DNA from: Bacteroidales bacterium
GTDB taxonomy: Bacteria > Bacteroidota > Bacteroidia > Bacteroidales > Tenuifilaceae
NCBI GenBank assembly: GCA_013141385.1
Contig: JABFRB010000011.1
Coordinates: forward strand, 1-64,000
Direction of reading: 5' to 3'
DNA: 64,000 nucleotides
Below the pieces are notes generated by a model. The model saw only the letters and a program-made list of their open reading frames with translations, was not told the DNA's origin and searched no databases. The number at the start of each line of letters is the position of its first letter. Positions within the stretch are counted from its first letter, which is position 1. The position numbers and the translations under genes were made by a program. Shown here one piece after another: positions 26,972 through 35,679 of this stretch.

Positions 26972-27409
26972 TTATTTTATGAAATTAGTATTATTGTACA
27001 TCTCTTCATTAATTACAAAGGTGTATTTGTGGTAGTTTTCTTTTATCTCAATAAGGTCATAATTATTCTGGTTAAGTATATTAAAAGGGGATTCGGTGTA
27101 TGGTAGAAAATTCAATATTTTAGTATTATCAAAAATCACTGAAACAGAATCTGCAAGAGCAATAATACCTGTTTTACTCCCAGAATCAAGGTCTATTTTT
27201 TGAACCCAAACGCTATCTTTAGGTATATTATAAGTGCTTTTATAATATCCATGGTCTATTCTATTAAACACCTCAATATCTATCTGATACTCGGTCTTGT
27301 TTATGAGATTATACTCTTCAATAAACGATCTATCAACTTTTTTACAGGATTGGAAACTACTTAGTATTCCAATAAGTAAAAGCTGCATCCAAATTGTTCT
27401 TTGTGCCAT
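26972..27409 (-). CDS. Small lipoprotein, unknown
   Basis: About 145 residues from the ATG at 27409 (MAQRTIWMQLLL); a second possible start is at 27388. An upstream in-frame ATG at 27478 adds a segment that lies inside the preceding gene and has no signal-peptide character. The lipobox is FQSC followed by KK. The start overlaps the end of the preceding zinc-protease gene (stop at 27357), which implies translational coupling and a joint role. The mature protein is unrecognised, mostly polar and probably beta-rich. Confidence 0.6.
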   Translation of the reverse strand: MAQRTIWMQLLLIGILSSFQSCKKVDRSFIEEYNLINKTEYQIDIEVFNRIDHGYYKSTYNIPKDSVWVQKIDLDSGSKTGIIALADSVSVIFDNTKILNFLPYTESPFNILNQNNYDLIEIKENYHKYTFVINEEMYNNTNFIK

Positions 27410-29084
27410 TGCTATATTTATTTTTAATATTATCTCTCCATCCATTCCAAGTTTTCTGACCTTGTAAAGCGTCTTCAATCTGCTTAAGTGTATAACCTGA
27501 TACCAAGTCAGAATAAGATTTATAATATGCAGGTGAGCCCCATTTATCCAAACTATAATCCCACCAATTTGAAGTTCCTTTTATTCCAAATCCATCAATC
27601 ATGTCCTGAACAATTCCAGTATAATTTAAACGACCATATGATATTTGATATGATGGGTAAGTTCTCCTAGTAAATTCCCATTGTACACCTCGTGCCCAAC
27701 TTTCGGCAACTATATCTTGTAATGCTATTGAAAATGAATATCCTCCAACTAACTTCCAATGTGAAGCATGAGCTAATTCATGTATTGTTGTAGCATATAT
27801 TTCTGTTGTAGTACGGCTTGGTTTAAAAATCCTAATTTCAGCCATACCAAACCATCTTTGCCATGGTCTTGTATCGCCGTTGGAATCAACCTGTTCCCAG
27901 TCAAAAGTACCTATAGACAATCTGTTATTATACCAGTAATTCTGTGGTGGGGATTGAATACCAAGGGTATTATTATAATAGTAATCATTTGCAGCCCGAT
28001 GAATAATGGCATACATTCTGGACATTCCGCCTGTAATATTTAGATTCCAATCCCCTTTTTGTTTTGGCCCGTTATACCATGCTTGGAATATTCTTCCATT
28101 ACGAATTTCAAAATCTGCTCTCTCCCATTTAATGGAGTAGTTAACCTCAAACCTAAACCGAGAGGTTTGAAAATACCCATTCGCATCGGTCAAATCCCTT
28201 TCAATACGAACAAACCAGCGGGCATGAACGCTAGCACCAACAAGAGGGGTATACTTACCTTGGGTGGTTGTAGCCACGGTGCGATACACTGCCTCTTGAC
28301 ATTGTGTTGGGTCGATTGGATCTACAGGGGCAATTTGCATTATTTGCTTTGCTGGATTTGCTTGCTGAGTGGGAGCAGCTTGGCTACAATCGTAGTACTC
28401 CCAGTGGTCAAAAACTTGAGTGTAGGTGGTTGTGGTTAAATTTTCATCCCAAACTTTGATAGTTCCTTTCGGTGTCCATTTGGATAAAGTACCCTTGGGC
28501 ATATTCCCAGTTAAGTTTACCGATTCGGTTTCCATATCGAGCAAAAGCTGGCTCACCTCCGGTGAACCCTTTGAGTTTGGAATGTCATCATCAGGGATAT
28601 ATACCTCGTAGAGCAATTCATGCGGAACATTAGGAATGCTATGCTTAATGGGTATAACGCAGTACTGCCAGGTTATAGCCGTTTCGGGCAGTGATGGGTC
28701 GTGGTAGTATGTACCTGAAGTGGCAATTTCAAAGTTTAAGGGGTAATCATACAAAACCAATGAGGTATCGGATTTGAGTATACCCCATTCCTCCTCGGTA
28801 CTGGGTAAAAAACGCAGGTATAGATGTGTTGGCTGAATATTAACATCCGGTAAGCTGGGATTGACAGCCTTTAAATTAGAATATGCTTTTTTCATGTTCT
28901 TTAGGGCATAAGGGTCTTCTAATTGATTACCTAATGCCATAAGCCCATCGCTTGGTTGAGCAATTGAATTCTTTTTAACGCGAGGTTCATTCGGATTATC
29001 AAAGGTGCAATCCTCCTTTTTACAGGCAAATAAAAGTAATGTAATGGCTAAAACTTCAAGTAATAAAAATTTCATAAACTTCAT
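27357..29084 (-). CDS. Predicted zincin metallopeptidase lipoprotein
   Basis: A 575-residue lipoprotein with lipobox LFAC (Cys21) followed by KK. Residues about 277-320 form a small domain with the carboxypeptidase-regulatory look (LVGASVHARW, LTDANGYFQTS). The catalytic segment is TTIHELAHASHW: H435 E436 xx H439, plus H442 three residues later. A Glu at 461 (DIVAESWARG) is placed where gluzincins have a third ligand. The two alternatives for the third ligand, H442 or E461, decide between a metzincin-like and a gluzincin-like fold; the missing Gly before H442 favours the Glu. The protein is probably surface or periplasmic. It is coupled to the small lipoprotein downstream. Confidence 0.7.
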   Translation of the reverse strand: MKFMKFLLLEVLAITLLLFACKKEDCTFDNPNEPRVKKNSIAQPSDGLMALGNQLEDPYALKNMKKAYSNLKAVNPSLPDVNIQPTHLYLRFLPSTEEEWGILKSDTSLVLYDYPLNFEIATSGTYYHDPSLPETAITWQYCVIPIKHSIPNVPHELLYEVYIPDDDIPNSKGSPEVSQLLLDMETESVNLTGNMPKGTLSKWTPKGTIKVWDENLTTTTYTQVFDHWEYYDCSQAAPTQQANPAKQIMQIAPVDPIDPTQCQEAVYRTVATTTQGKYTPLVGASVHARWFVRIERDLTDANGYFQTSRFRFEVNYSIKWERADFEIRNGRIFQAWYNGPKQKGDWNLNITGGMSRMYAIIHRAANDYYYNNTLGIQSPPQNYWYNNRLSIGTFDWEQVDSNGDTRPWQRWFGMAEIRIFKPSRTTTEIYATTIHELAHASHWKLVGGYSFSIALQDIVAESWARGVQWEFTRRTYPSYQISYGRLNYTGIVQDMIDGFGIKGTSNWWDYSLDKWGSPAYYKSYSDLVSGYTLKQIEDALQGQKTWNGWRDNIKNKYSNGTKNNLDAAFTYWNTK

Positions 29085-29247
29085 TCGATCTAATTTAAGG
29101 TTAAAGGTATTGTTTTTAAAGTAATTTTCATGGCTTGAGAAAGTTTGCTGAAAATAAATTTTTGCCGTTAGTTGTTATTTGGGAATACAGGAATAGTTAG
29201 CCTGTTTTGTTTGGATATGGCTTAGACTGTTGAGCGGAAGCAGGAGG

Positions 29248-29357
29248 GAATAGATGGACGGCGGCATAACTTGTCCCGTTGCTATTTATCGGGAGCCAAC
29301 CGCCCATCCCATTTATTTTTGTTTTAGTTGCTTACAGCCTCAACTTAACGGGGGGGC
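29248..29357 (-). repeat. Dispersed repeat family R, copy 2
   Basis: GAATAGATGGACGGCGGC, TCCCGTTGCTATTTATCGGGA (imperfect hairpin), then CCGCCCATCCCATTTATT and ACAGCCTCAACTTAACGGGG. The middle stretch is nearly identical to copy 4 at 30888-30949. The rest of 29085-29402 has no coding potential. Confidence 0.65.
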
Positions 29358-29402
29358 AATGCATGTGTTGTTTGTTGCACCTATTCCGTCCATTTTATAA
29401 CT

Positions 29403-29738
29403 TTATATTATTGTAATACGGTTATTGTAAATTTTATGGTCATTTAATGTTTCACTAATGCTATTGTCAAGTAACGAATTAGTTTGTCCAGCCCAATTTG
29501 GATATTGATTATTTATTTTGTCAATGATAGTTTTAATTGACATGATTTGTTGGTCAGTACTTGGATTTGAAGGATCATCTAATTTGCGTTGTTCTAAAAC
29601 TCGTTTTGTTGCAATTAAACTCATCATAATCAGGATTAATTCACTGCACCCAATAGATACTAAATCAAATTCGTTCACTAAAGGGTTAATTGTAATTTTT
29701 GTTGTCATAGTAATTGATTTAATGTTTGTCGTTTTCAA
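29403..29738 (-). CDS. Small hypothetical protein
   Basis: Up to 111 residues, perhaps starting at the internal Met at 29708 (MTTKITINPLVNEF). No signal peptide or recognised family. The composition is polar with one hydrophobic stretch (ELILIMMSLIATKRV), which may be an amphipathic helix. It sits alone between repeat copies, like other orphan genes of this zone. Confidence 0.45.
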   Translation of the reverse strand: MKTTNIKSITMTTKITINPLVNEFDLVSIGCSELILIMMSLIATKRVLEQRKLDDPSNPSTDQQIMSIKTIIDKINNQYPNWAGQTNSLLDNSISETLNDHKIYNNRITII

Positions 29739-29888
29739 TTTTTTGAAAATAAATCAGATATTGTTTTTGTGGTTTTATGAAAATTTATCTATCCGTACAT
29801 TGTAATATCGTTTTTAGTTCTATTCTCATATCCAGTTTAGTGAGAGAGTTTTATGCGGTCATGAGACCGCAGTTTAAAGACGACAAAA

Positions 29889-30740
29889 TTAAACTCCGCT
29901 AAACTTCGTCGAGAGGGGGAGATTATTTTTCTCATTGTTCAATAGAAGAGTCTTTAATTGCACAAATTCGTTAAATACAGCAGAATATTTATCTTGTAAT
30001 TCCTTAATTAATTCATCTATTATTCGCAGTGTATTTGACTTTTTTTCTTTTATGGATAATAACTTATTATCAGAGTAAAAATGTATTTTTTCAATTAATC
30101 TACTATTTACTCCTTGTGTGAAACTTATTACTGGTGAATCCTCAAAACCGTCTTCTCTGTCAGTGGTAAAATTAATCCCCATATATTGTTCAATAGCTCT
30201 TACAAACCTTTCTAATTTTCCACTTTTATCACAAGTAGCTAGAATTCCAAGTTTATGCCTTAGATTTTGTGATAATAAAGTTTCTGTTTTAATTGATTGA
30301 AAAATACTGTCTTTATGAAATGGGTTTTTCGATGAATTTACCAATTTTCTGGCACTCTTAAAAGTCTCAATATAACTTAAATGAACACTCTCGAATGTAT
30401 CGAAAATTGGAAGCACAAAATCTTTATAGAAATCTCTATCAGAGGGCATGTGTAATTTTCCCTTTAGGATTAATTCATAATTTTTAATAAGTCCATCTAA
30501 ATATATTGCGAATTGATTCTCATCAAATCCAAATGATTGATTAATGTTAATATCATTATTGTATTTGTTTTTCTTAACACTAATATTGTTAATAATTCGT
30601 TTGTTAAAATTTGAATCCTTATCATTTTTGAACTTTAATAAATTAAATAAAAAAGTAAAAATGCCTGAAATTATTAATACACCAATCCCACTAAAAATCC
30701 ATTCTCTATTGTCCATTATTAATTTTAGAATATCGCTCAT
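29889..30740 (-). CDS. Membrane-anchored hypothetical protein
   Basis: A 283-residue protein with one N-terminal membrane helix (about 14-35, WIFSGIGVLIISGIFTFLF). A Lys/Asn-rich linker follows, then a largely helical soluble domain (YLDGLIKNYELILKG, SNTLRIIDELIKELQDKY). The orientation of the anchor suggests the soluble part is cytoplasmic. No family recognised. It is an orphan gene bounded by repeats, as expected for accessory or defence cargo, but nothing in the sequence proves that role. Confidence 0.6.
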   Translation of the reverse strand: MSDILKLIMDNREWIFSGIGVLIISGIFTFLFNLLKFKNDKDSNFNKRIINNISVKKNKYNNDININQSFGFDENQFAIYLDGLIKNYELILKGKLHMPSDRDFYKDFVLPIFDTFESVHLSYIETFKSARKLVNSSKNPFHKDSIFQSIKTETLLSQNLRHKLGILATCDKSGKLERFVRAIEQYMGINFTTDREDGFEDSPVISFTQGVNSRLIEKIHFYSDNKLLSIKEKKSNTLRIIDELIKELQDKYSAVFNEFVQLKTLLLNNEKNNLPLSTKFSGV

Positions 30741-30781
30741 TTCATTCTATACTTTGTATAACATTTGCTACCATGTAATAT

Positions 30782-31077
30782 GCAGGCAAAGCCTGCAAGA
30801 ATAAATTGACGCAGGTACGCTTTGCTAACCTACGCCAAACAGAGTGACAACTACTTTTTGGTTATAGCCTCGAACTAACGGGGGACTCAACCGCCCATCC
30901 CATTTATTTTTGTTTTAGTTGCTTATAGCCTCGTCTTAACGAGGGGGTTAATAAACTGGTTGGTTTTGATCTCAGGCGCAGCCTGCCGCAATAGAACGAC
31001 GGCGGTACGCTTTGCTAACCGCCGCCGAACTCAATCATTTTTGTTTTTTACTTACAGCCTCAGCCAAACGGGGGGGA
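30782..31077 (-). repeat. Dispersed repeat family R, copies 3, 4 and 5 in series
   Basis: Three units at 30782-30885, 30888-30949 and 30973-31077. Copies 3 and 5 share a hairpin around GGTACGCTTTGCTAACC; all end with AGCCTCG/AGCCTCA and a short G run. Copy 5 runs into the reading frame at 31035 and supplies its last codons. Confidence 0.65.
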
Positions 31078-31247
31078 TCTGCATCCGACAAAATTTTAAT
31101 AAGGAAGTTGGCTTTTTGTTTTTCATCATCACTTAATTCATCCCAAGCTATTGAAGCAATAATCATATGGGCTTCGTCGAACCAAGCCTTTGCATTGTGC
31201 GTTGACACAAATAGTATTACTATAAAAATCAATAATAGTTTCTTCAT
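31035..31247 (-). pseudogene. Truncated S1/P1-nuclease-like gene (N-terminal fragment)
   Basis: Seventy residues: a signal peptide with cleavage predicted at NAKA, then WFDEAHMIIASIAWDEL. S1/P1 nucleases begin their mature chain with Trp1 and bind zinc through Trp1 and His6; here W is residue 1 and H residue 6 after the cleavage, and the following I-A-x-I-A-x-x-x-L spacing also fits. The intact family is about 250-300 residues. The frame ends in DPPRLAEAVSKKQK, which is encoded by repeat copy 5 of family R, so the gene appears cut by the repeat. Function is presumably lost. Confidence 0.6.
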
Positions 31248-31359
31248 AATGTTGAGTGTTTAATTAATAAATTATTGAGTATCGATTATTTTTTTTGATT
31301 CGCATAGTACAGTTTCTTCTAAGCAAAAGTCATTCGGGTTCGAACGAAGGGATCTTTTA

Positions 31360-33249
31360 TTAAGAATGCCTTGCTATATAAGAAAAGAGTTGCTTAATAT
31401 TAGAAATCGTTCCTTCTTTAGCATAACCTCCTGTTAATTTTGAAATTGCTTCAAGATAGCCTAAATCTGCATCTTGACCATATGCAAATCCAAACATATT
31501 TATATTAGTACTTAATGCTCTAATTTTATTTATTAATTTATCATATGTTGTTGTTCTTGAGTGTCTTTCAAGTCCATCTGTCAATACTATTATTAATTTT
31601 ATCCCATCATCCAAGAACTCAAGATGTGAGTCTATAGATAAATTTATTGCGTCTAATAATGCTGTACCACCGGAAGCAACAATATCGCGAACACTTCTTA
31701 ATATACTATCTTCTCGGTTTGTAATGAAGTCAATTGGAGAGACAATTGTTGGGAAATTATTAAAACTTATAATACCAAGTTTGTCCCCTCTTTCTGAATT
31801 CAATAATGCTATAAATGTCCGAATGGCATCTTTAACTGAATCAATTTTATCGCCAGACATACTTCCTGAAGTATCAACAACTAAATAAATAGAGAGTGGT
31901 TTTTGTAGTGTATTATATCCAAAACCTGAATATTTGTTTAACAGAGTTAATCGCTCATTGACAAATATGGCAGATAAAGGAAGATCAACATTATAAGCCT
32001 TCGTTAAATAATCATTGTCTACTAATATTTCTTGAAATCGTTCAGGGATATTGTAATAACTGATGTTTTGATTGGAAACATATAATTCAATATCAATAGT
32101 ATACCTTTCATCTAACTCTATTATGATTGGTGCAAAGTCATTAGGAATTATATCTAAGAATTCATTTAAAAAACTTTTTTTAATAAAGAAAGAATCAATT
32201 TCCCAATTATCCTCAATTTTAAAATATTCTAATAATTCTTGATCACTATTAAAGTATCTTTTAACTTTCTTTTCTGAAAGTTCAATAATTTCTTCAATAT
32301 CATTAGTGATATTATTGTGTAAATATTTGTCAATATATTCAAGAATGAAACTATCAATCAACATTCCAAACTGAGTATCGCTTCTTGGACGAATAAATGA
32401 AAATTCTTTATTAAAAAGAAAATTCTCAAAAAAATGCCGAATCGCTTCATCTGGACTAGAGTTTAGATTTAAATTTCTTGATTTTTGAATCAATATAATC
32501 CTACTTGAACCTAAGTTGTTATATTTTTCATTATTTATTACAAAAGATTCATCTATTTTAAAAAAATCAATTGATTCTGGTATTACAATATCAAAAACTC
32601 TATTTAGAAATGCTAATTCTAATTCCGAATTTGTACAACCATAAGTTATTAACTGAGTATTAAATTCTTTGAAGAATGAATTATCTGAATTGATATAATT
32701 GTTTAGTTCTGATATAAATTCTACTTTGTCTATTGAACATCCAATTTTAATTAAACGAATATTTTCTTTATATTCATCTAAACTTACTGGTAAATTAATT
32801 GTGTTATTGTTTAATTTATAATTCTCATTATACCACTTATAGGTGAATTTTTCATTTACCCCAATTAATTGAATAATACACTTTCTAAAAGCATATTGGT
32901 TTAAAAATTTATCTCCAGTTGATTGTGATAAGTTTAATAATAAAAACGGATTGTAGTTGATGTATTTCTTCGTTTGTAATAATATTTCCAATAATTCATA
33001 ATCTGTTTTATAATAAATGATATCATTTAGACTAAAAGCAAAAAAGGAATAATTTGAAAGATCAATTTTATCATATTTAAATAATTGATCATCATTCAAT
33101 TTAATAAACTGAACAGAATCCTTTATTTCTAAATATTCGGGTGTTTCTTTATATCTGTATACTGCAAATAATTTGTCCTCGTTTATTATAATAGGGATAA
33201 TTTTTGAAGGATAACAATGATAAGGATTATAGTAACCAATCAAGTACAT
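31360..33249 (-). CDS. VWA-domain protein with large unknown N-terminal region
   Basis: A 629-residue protein with no signal peptide. Residues about 450-625 form a von Willebrand factor A domain with a full metal-binding site: DTSGSMSG (D459, S461, S463), Thr529 (GGTALLDA) and Asp558 (LTDGLE). The first 440 residues are unrecognised, rich in Ile/Asn/Tyr and without repeats. It starts two bases after the stop of the gene at 33252, so they are one operon. VWA domains with intact sites usually bind a partner through a metal-bridged acidic residue. The AT content is even higher than in neighbouring metabolic genes, consistent with transfer. Confidence 0.75.
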   Translation of the reverse strand: MYLIGYYNPYHCYPSKIIPIIINEDKLFAVYRYKETPEYLEIKDSVQFIKLNDDQLFKYDKIDLSNYSFFAFSLNDIIYYKTDYELLEILLQTKKYINYNPFLLLNLSQSTGDKFLNQYAFRKCIIQLIGVNEKFTYKWYNENYKLNNNTINLPVSLDEYKENIRLIKIGCSIDKVEFISELNNYINSDNSFFKEFNTQLITYGCTNSELELAFLNRVFDIVIPESIDFFKIDESFVINNEKYNNLGSSRIILIQKSRNLNLNSSPDEAIRHFFENFLFNKEFSFIRPRSDTQFGMLIDSFILEYIDKYLHNNITNDIEEIIELSEKKVKRYFNSDQELLEYFKIEDNWEIDSFFIKKSFLNEFLDIIPNDFAPIIIELDERYTIDIELYVSNQNISYYNIPERFQEILVDNDYLTKAYNVDLPLSAIFVNERLTLLNKYSGFGYNTLQKPLSIYLVVDTSGSMSGDKIDSVKDAIRTFIALLNSERGDKLGIISFNNFPTIVSPIDFITNREDSILRSVRDIVASGGTALLDAINLSIDSHLEFLDDGIKLIIVLTDGLERHSRTTTYDKLINKIRALSTNINMFGFAYGQDADLGYLEAISKLTGGYAKEGTISNIKQLFSYIARHS

Positions 33250-33251
33250 TT

Positions 33252-34019
33252 TTATGGTTTTTGATATTTATATTTAAATATTTCTTTAGCCTTTTTAGCA
33301 ATATGAGTGGCTAGATGAGCAGGGTTTTCATTTGTTTCAGTTGGATATGAATAATATTCAAAGGCATCACTTTTATCCCATAATATACTTGCCTTTTTTG
33401 TTAAAAAATCGGGAAAAGCTAACCATAATAAATTTGACTTTATATTTAATTCATCTTTATATATACATTCTATAGTTCTTTGTCTGTTATCAATTCCCTG
33501 ACTCGAATAATTAGCCGATAAGTAGGTTATTATTTTTTCAATAATTATTCCTTTAGGAATGTTGTCTTTTCTAATAATACCTTTGAGATAATTTTCATTT
33601 GTCTTATAAAAACAAGAAACCAGTTTCTCAGGATTGCTATGTATACAAAAATCATTAGGAGGTTCAAAACCCTTTCCTGAAAGTCCACTGATTCTTGAAG
33701 AATAAATGCATCCTGTATCAAAAGGGAAATAATCAATAATATTCTTGAAAGCATCAATTTTAAAAATAAATGCTATAGGAAACTCAAGTGCATTTTCGGT
33801 TTGCATGTTTCTTGGTTTATAATAAGGTACGCCATATGAAAAGTACAATAACTTTTCCTTAAATATATCACATTCTCTTGGTACAAGTTTCCCTACCTTA
33901 ACTAAGTTGTTAAAATATTTGCCAAAACTAACATGACAAAAATCCAATAGTTTTTTTTCACTAAATTCAGAATTTAGATTTATTTCATTTTCTAATTTAC
34001 TTATAAAATGTCTTTTCAT
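33252..34019 (-). CDS. Unrecognised protein, operon partner of the VWA protein
   Basis: About 255 residues from the ATG at 34019 (MKRHFISKLENEI). A start 39 bases upstream is possible but would place the TAAACGAGTTA element inside the gene. It is cytoplasmic, with no signal or membrane helix. Visible features are YFPFDTGCIYSS and GFEPPNDFCIHSNPEK in the middle and a C-terminal YPTETNENPAHLATHIAKKA. I do not recognise the family. The two-base gap to the VWA gene argues that the two proteins work together. Confidence 0.6.
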   Translation of the reverse strand: MKRHFISKLENEINLNSEFSEKKLLDFCHVSFGKYFNNLVKVGKLVPRECDIFKEKLLYFSYGVPYYKPRNMQTENALEFPIAFIFKIDAFKNIIDYFPFDTGCIYSSRISGLSGKGFEPPNDFCIHSNPEKLVSCFYKTNENYLKGIIRKDNIPKGIIIEKIITYLSANYSSQGIDNRQRTIECIYKDELNIKSNLLWLAFPDFLTKKASILWDKSDAFEYYSYPTETNENPAHLATHIAKKAKEIFKYKYQKP

Positions 34020-34028
34020 GGTTGCGCG

Positions 34029-34041
34029 TAACTCGTTTAGT
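34029..34041 (-). promoter_or_regulatory. Shared boundary motif, site 1 (before the VWA operon)
   Basis: Minus-strand sequence CTAAACGAGTTACGCGC, ten bases before the ATG. Closely similar sites precede the Shedu gene (49104-49116) and the FRG gene (63360-63372). Confidence 0.4.
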
Positions 34042-34410
34042 GTATACCAAAAGCACATTTATGCACTTAAAACGAAATGTATTGTGTACCTTTTGATAAT
34101 TTATATAAAAATAAGACTTTTTTTATAGGTTGTCAAGGGAATTTTTGGTTTTTTTCAACTCGGTGAGTTTTGTTTTCAGCGAATTTTGTTAAACAAAAAC
34201 TGTTCATCAAAAGTAAAATATTTCCTAACAGTATAAAATAAATTTGTTTTAAGAACGTTCTTTTTACATGAGTTTTTTGTTTTTTGAGTTTTGGTACAGT
34301 AGTTGTATACATTTGACTGCTATTAGAGTACTATAAAGAGTTGCAATTTGTTCTTTGAATTGTTGAGGTAAATAACACAGCTTGCTAAACGCTTCCTGTT
34401 CCTGTAAAAC

Positions 34411-34767
34411 TGAGGGTTGGTTTGGCAAATTGGAGGGTCAATTTGGAGAGTTTAAGTGGCGATTTGACGAATTGCAGGGTTGGTTTGATGAGTTGCAGAA
34501 TTAATTTGATGAGGTAAAATGTTCATTTGGCGTATTGCAAAATTCATTTGGAGAGCTTAAGAGGTCATTTGGCGAATTGTCGAGTTCATTTAGCGAACTG
34601 AAAATTTCATTTGACATATTGCAAATTTCATTTGGCGAGCTAAAGGGTTCATTTAGCGTATTGCCAATTTCATTTGGCAAGCTTAAAAGGTCATTTGGTG
34701 TATTGCAATTTTCATTTGGCGAGCTTAAGAGTCCATTTGGCGAATTGCAGATTTGTACGAATTTGAG
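34411..34767. repeat. 21-bp tandem array A (17 units)
   Basis: Seventeen consecutive 21-base units with no indel, running through recurring pieces such as TCATTTGGCGA and ATTGCAAAT. Because 21 is a multiple of three, one frame (34535-34795) stays open and would read a Ser-Phe-Gly-Glu-Leu-Lys heptad; I treat that as a by-product of the repeat. It lies 213 bases upstream of the helical-protein gene at 34980. The stretch 34059-34410 is AT-rich with no gene. Confidence 0.85.
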
Positions 34768-34794
34768 TGTATGGCTTTTATTATGTGATGTTTA

Positions 34795-34955
34795 GGGGTT
34801 AGTGTATAGGGTGTAGTGTTTTGTATATAGTGTTATGTGTTTATGGTTTAGTATGTGGTATATAATGTTATGTGTTTTGGAGTAAGTGTATAGTATATAG
34901 TGTTTAGTTTAAAGAGTTCTGTGTTTAGTTTTTAGTGTTTAGTAATTAGTGTTTA
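34795..34955. repeat. 7-bp tandem array, GTGTNTA-type (23 units)
   Basis: Twenty-three heptamers in register (GTGTTTA, GTGTATA, GTATATA and variants) from 34795 to 34955, with no indel. It ends 25 bases before the ATG at 34980, so it forms the leader of that gene. Confidence 0.8.
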
Positions 34956-34979
34956 TTTAAAATTAATTATTTCTTTTTT

Positions 34980-35675
34980 ATGAAAAAGTTTTTAGAGAAT
35001 AAGTTCGCGATGATCGGGACGGTTATTGCGTTGTTAAAGCAGAATGTTGCGCTATGGACAAGCTCAACAGTGTTTAAGGTTGCTGTTACGGATTTGGAGT
35101 CTGTAAAGGCTGATATTGATAATGTTAGGAATGGTGCTGAGCAGAAAACCAATGGTTCTACTACCACTAAGGGTGCTCACAGGGAGGAGTTGGAGAATAA
35201 GGTTTACGAGGTGATTTCGGTTGTTTACGCTATGGCTACACGCACAGGGAATAAGAACCTTCAGGCGGATATGAAACACTCGCTAAGCGATTTGCAGGGG
35301 ATGCGTGATGGGAGACTGGTTGCTTTATCGGCACATGTGATTAGTATTATCCGTGAGAATGCTACTGCGCTTAAGGATTACTCGGTTACCGAGGAGAGCG
35401 CAACGATGCTGGATAGCTTGTGTAGTAGTTTTTCGAGTAGGTTATCAACTCCACGGGTTGTTGTTTCGGAGCGTAAGGCTGCGAATGAGTCGCTTGATGA
35501 TTTGTTTGGTAAGGCGGACGATATTCTACAGAATGTTATTGATAAGCTAATGGTTCCATATAAAACGAGTAAGCCTGATTTTTACTCGGCATATAAGAGT
35601 GCCCGCAAGATTGTTAATTACGGGACAAGACACGAGAAGGAGGAGACTAAGAAAGAGGAGGAGGTTGAGAAGTAG
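34980..35675 (+). CDS. Helical protein with PDFY motif, array-associated (copy 1)
   Basis: A 231-residue soluble, mostly alpha-helical protein without signal peptide or membrane segment. It matches the first 210 residues of the protein at 54615: both begin with a short basic segment and a helix, share a central helical stretch (ELENKVYEVISVVYAMATRTGN here), and have a PDFYxxYxxxR motif near residue 199 (KPDFYSAYKSAR). It ends in a Glu/Lys-rich tail and lacks the C-terminal beta-sandwich of the other copy. It is enclosed by tandem arrays: 21-bp and 7-bp upstream, 7-bp downstream starting five bases after the stop. Role unknown. Confidence 0.75.
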   Translation: MKKFLENKFAMIGTVIALLKQNVALWTSSTVFKVAVTDLESVKADIDNVRNGAEQKTNGSTTTKGAHREELENKVYEVISVVYAMATRTGNKNLQADMKHSLSDLQGMRDGRLVALSAHVISIIRENATALKDYSVTEESATMLDSLCSSFSSRLSTPRVVVSERKAANESLDDLFGKADDILQNVIDKLMVPYKTSKPDFYSAYKSARKIVNYGTRHEKEETKKEEEVEK

Positions 35676-35679
35676 GGGG

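Noticed and set aside
26972-27478. Long start of the small lipoprotein at 27478
   Set aside because: The added residues overlap the coding end of the preceding gene and would bury the lipoprotein signal inside the protein.
31320-31360. tRNA-like GGGTTCGAAC at about 31339
   Set aside because: The bases around it do not form an acceptor or anticodon stem; it is a chance T-loop match.
34411-34767. CRISPR array
   Set aside because: The units are contiguous 21-mers without unique spacers, and no cas gene is present in the window.
34535-34795. Open frame of SFGELK heptads inside array A
   Set aside because: The 21-bp unit is divisible by three, so any stop-free frame stays open. There is no start context or function expected, and the sequence outside the array loses the pattern.
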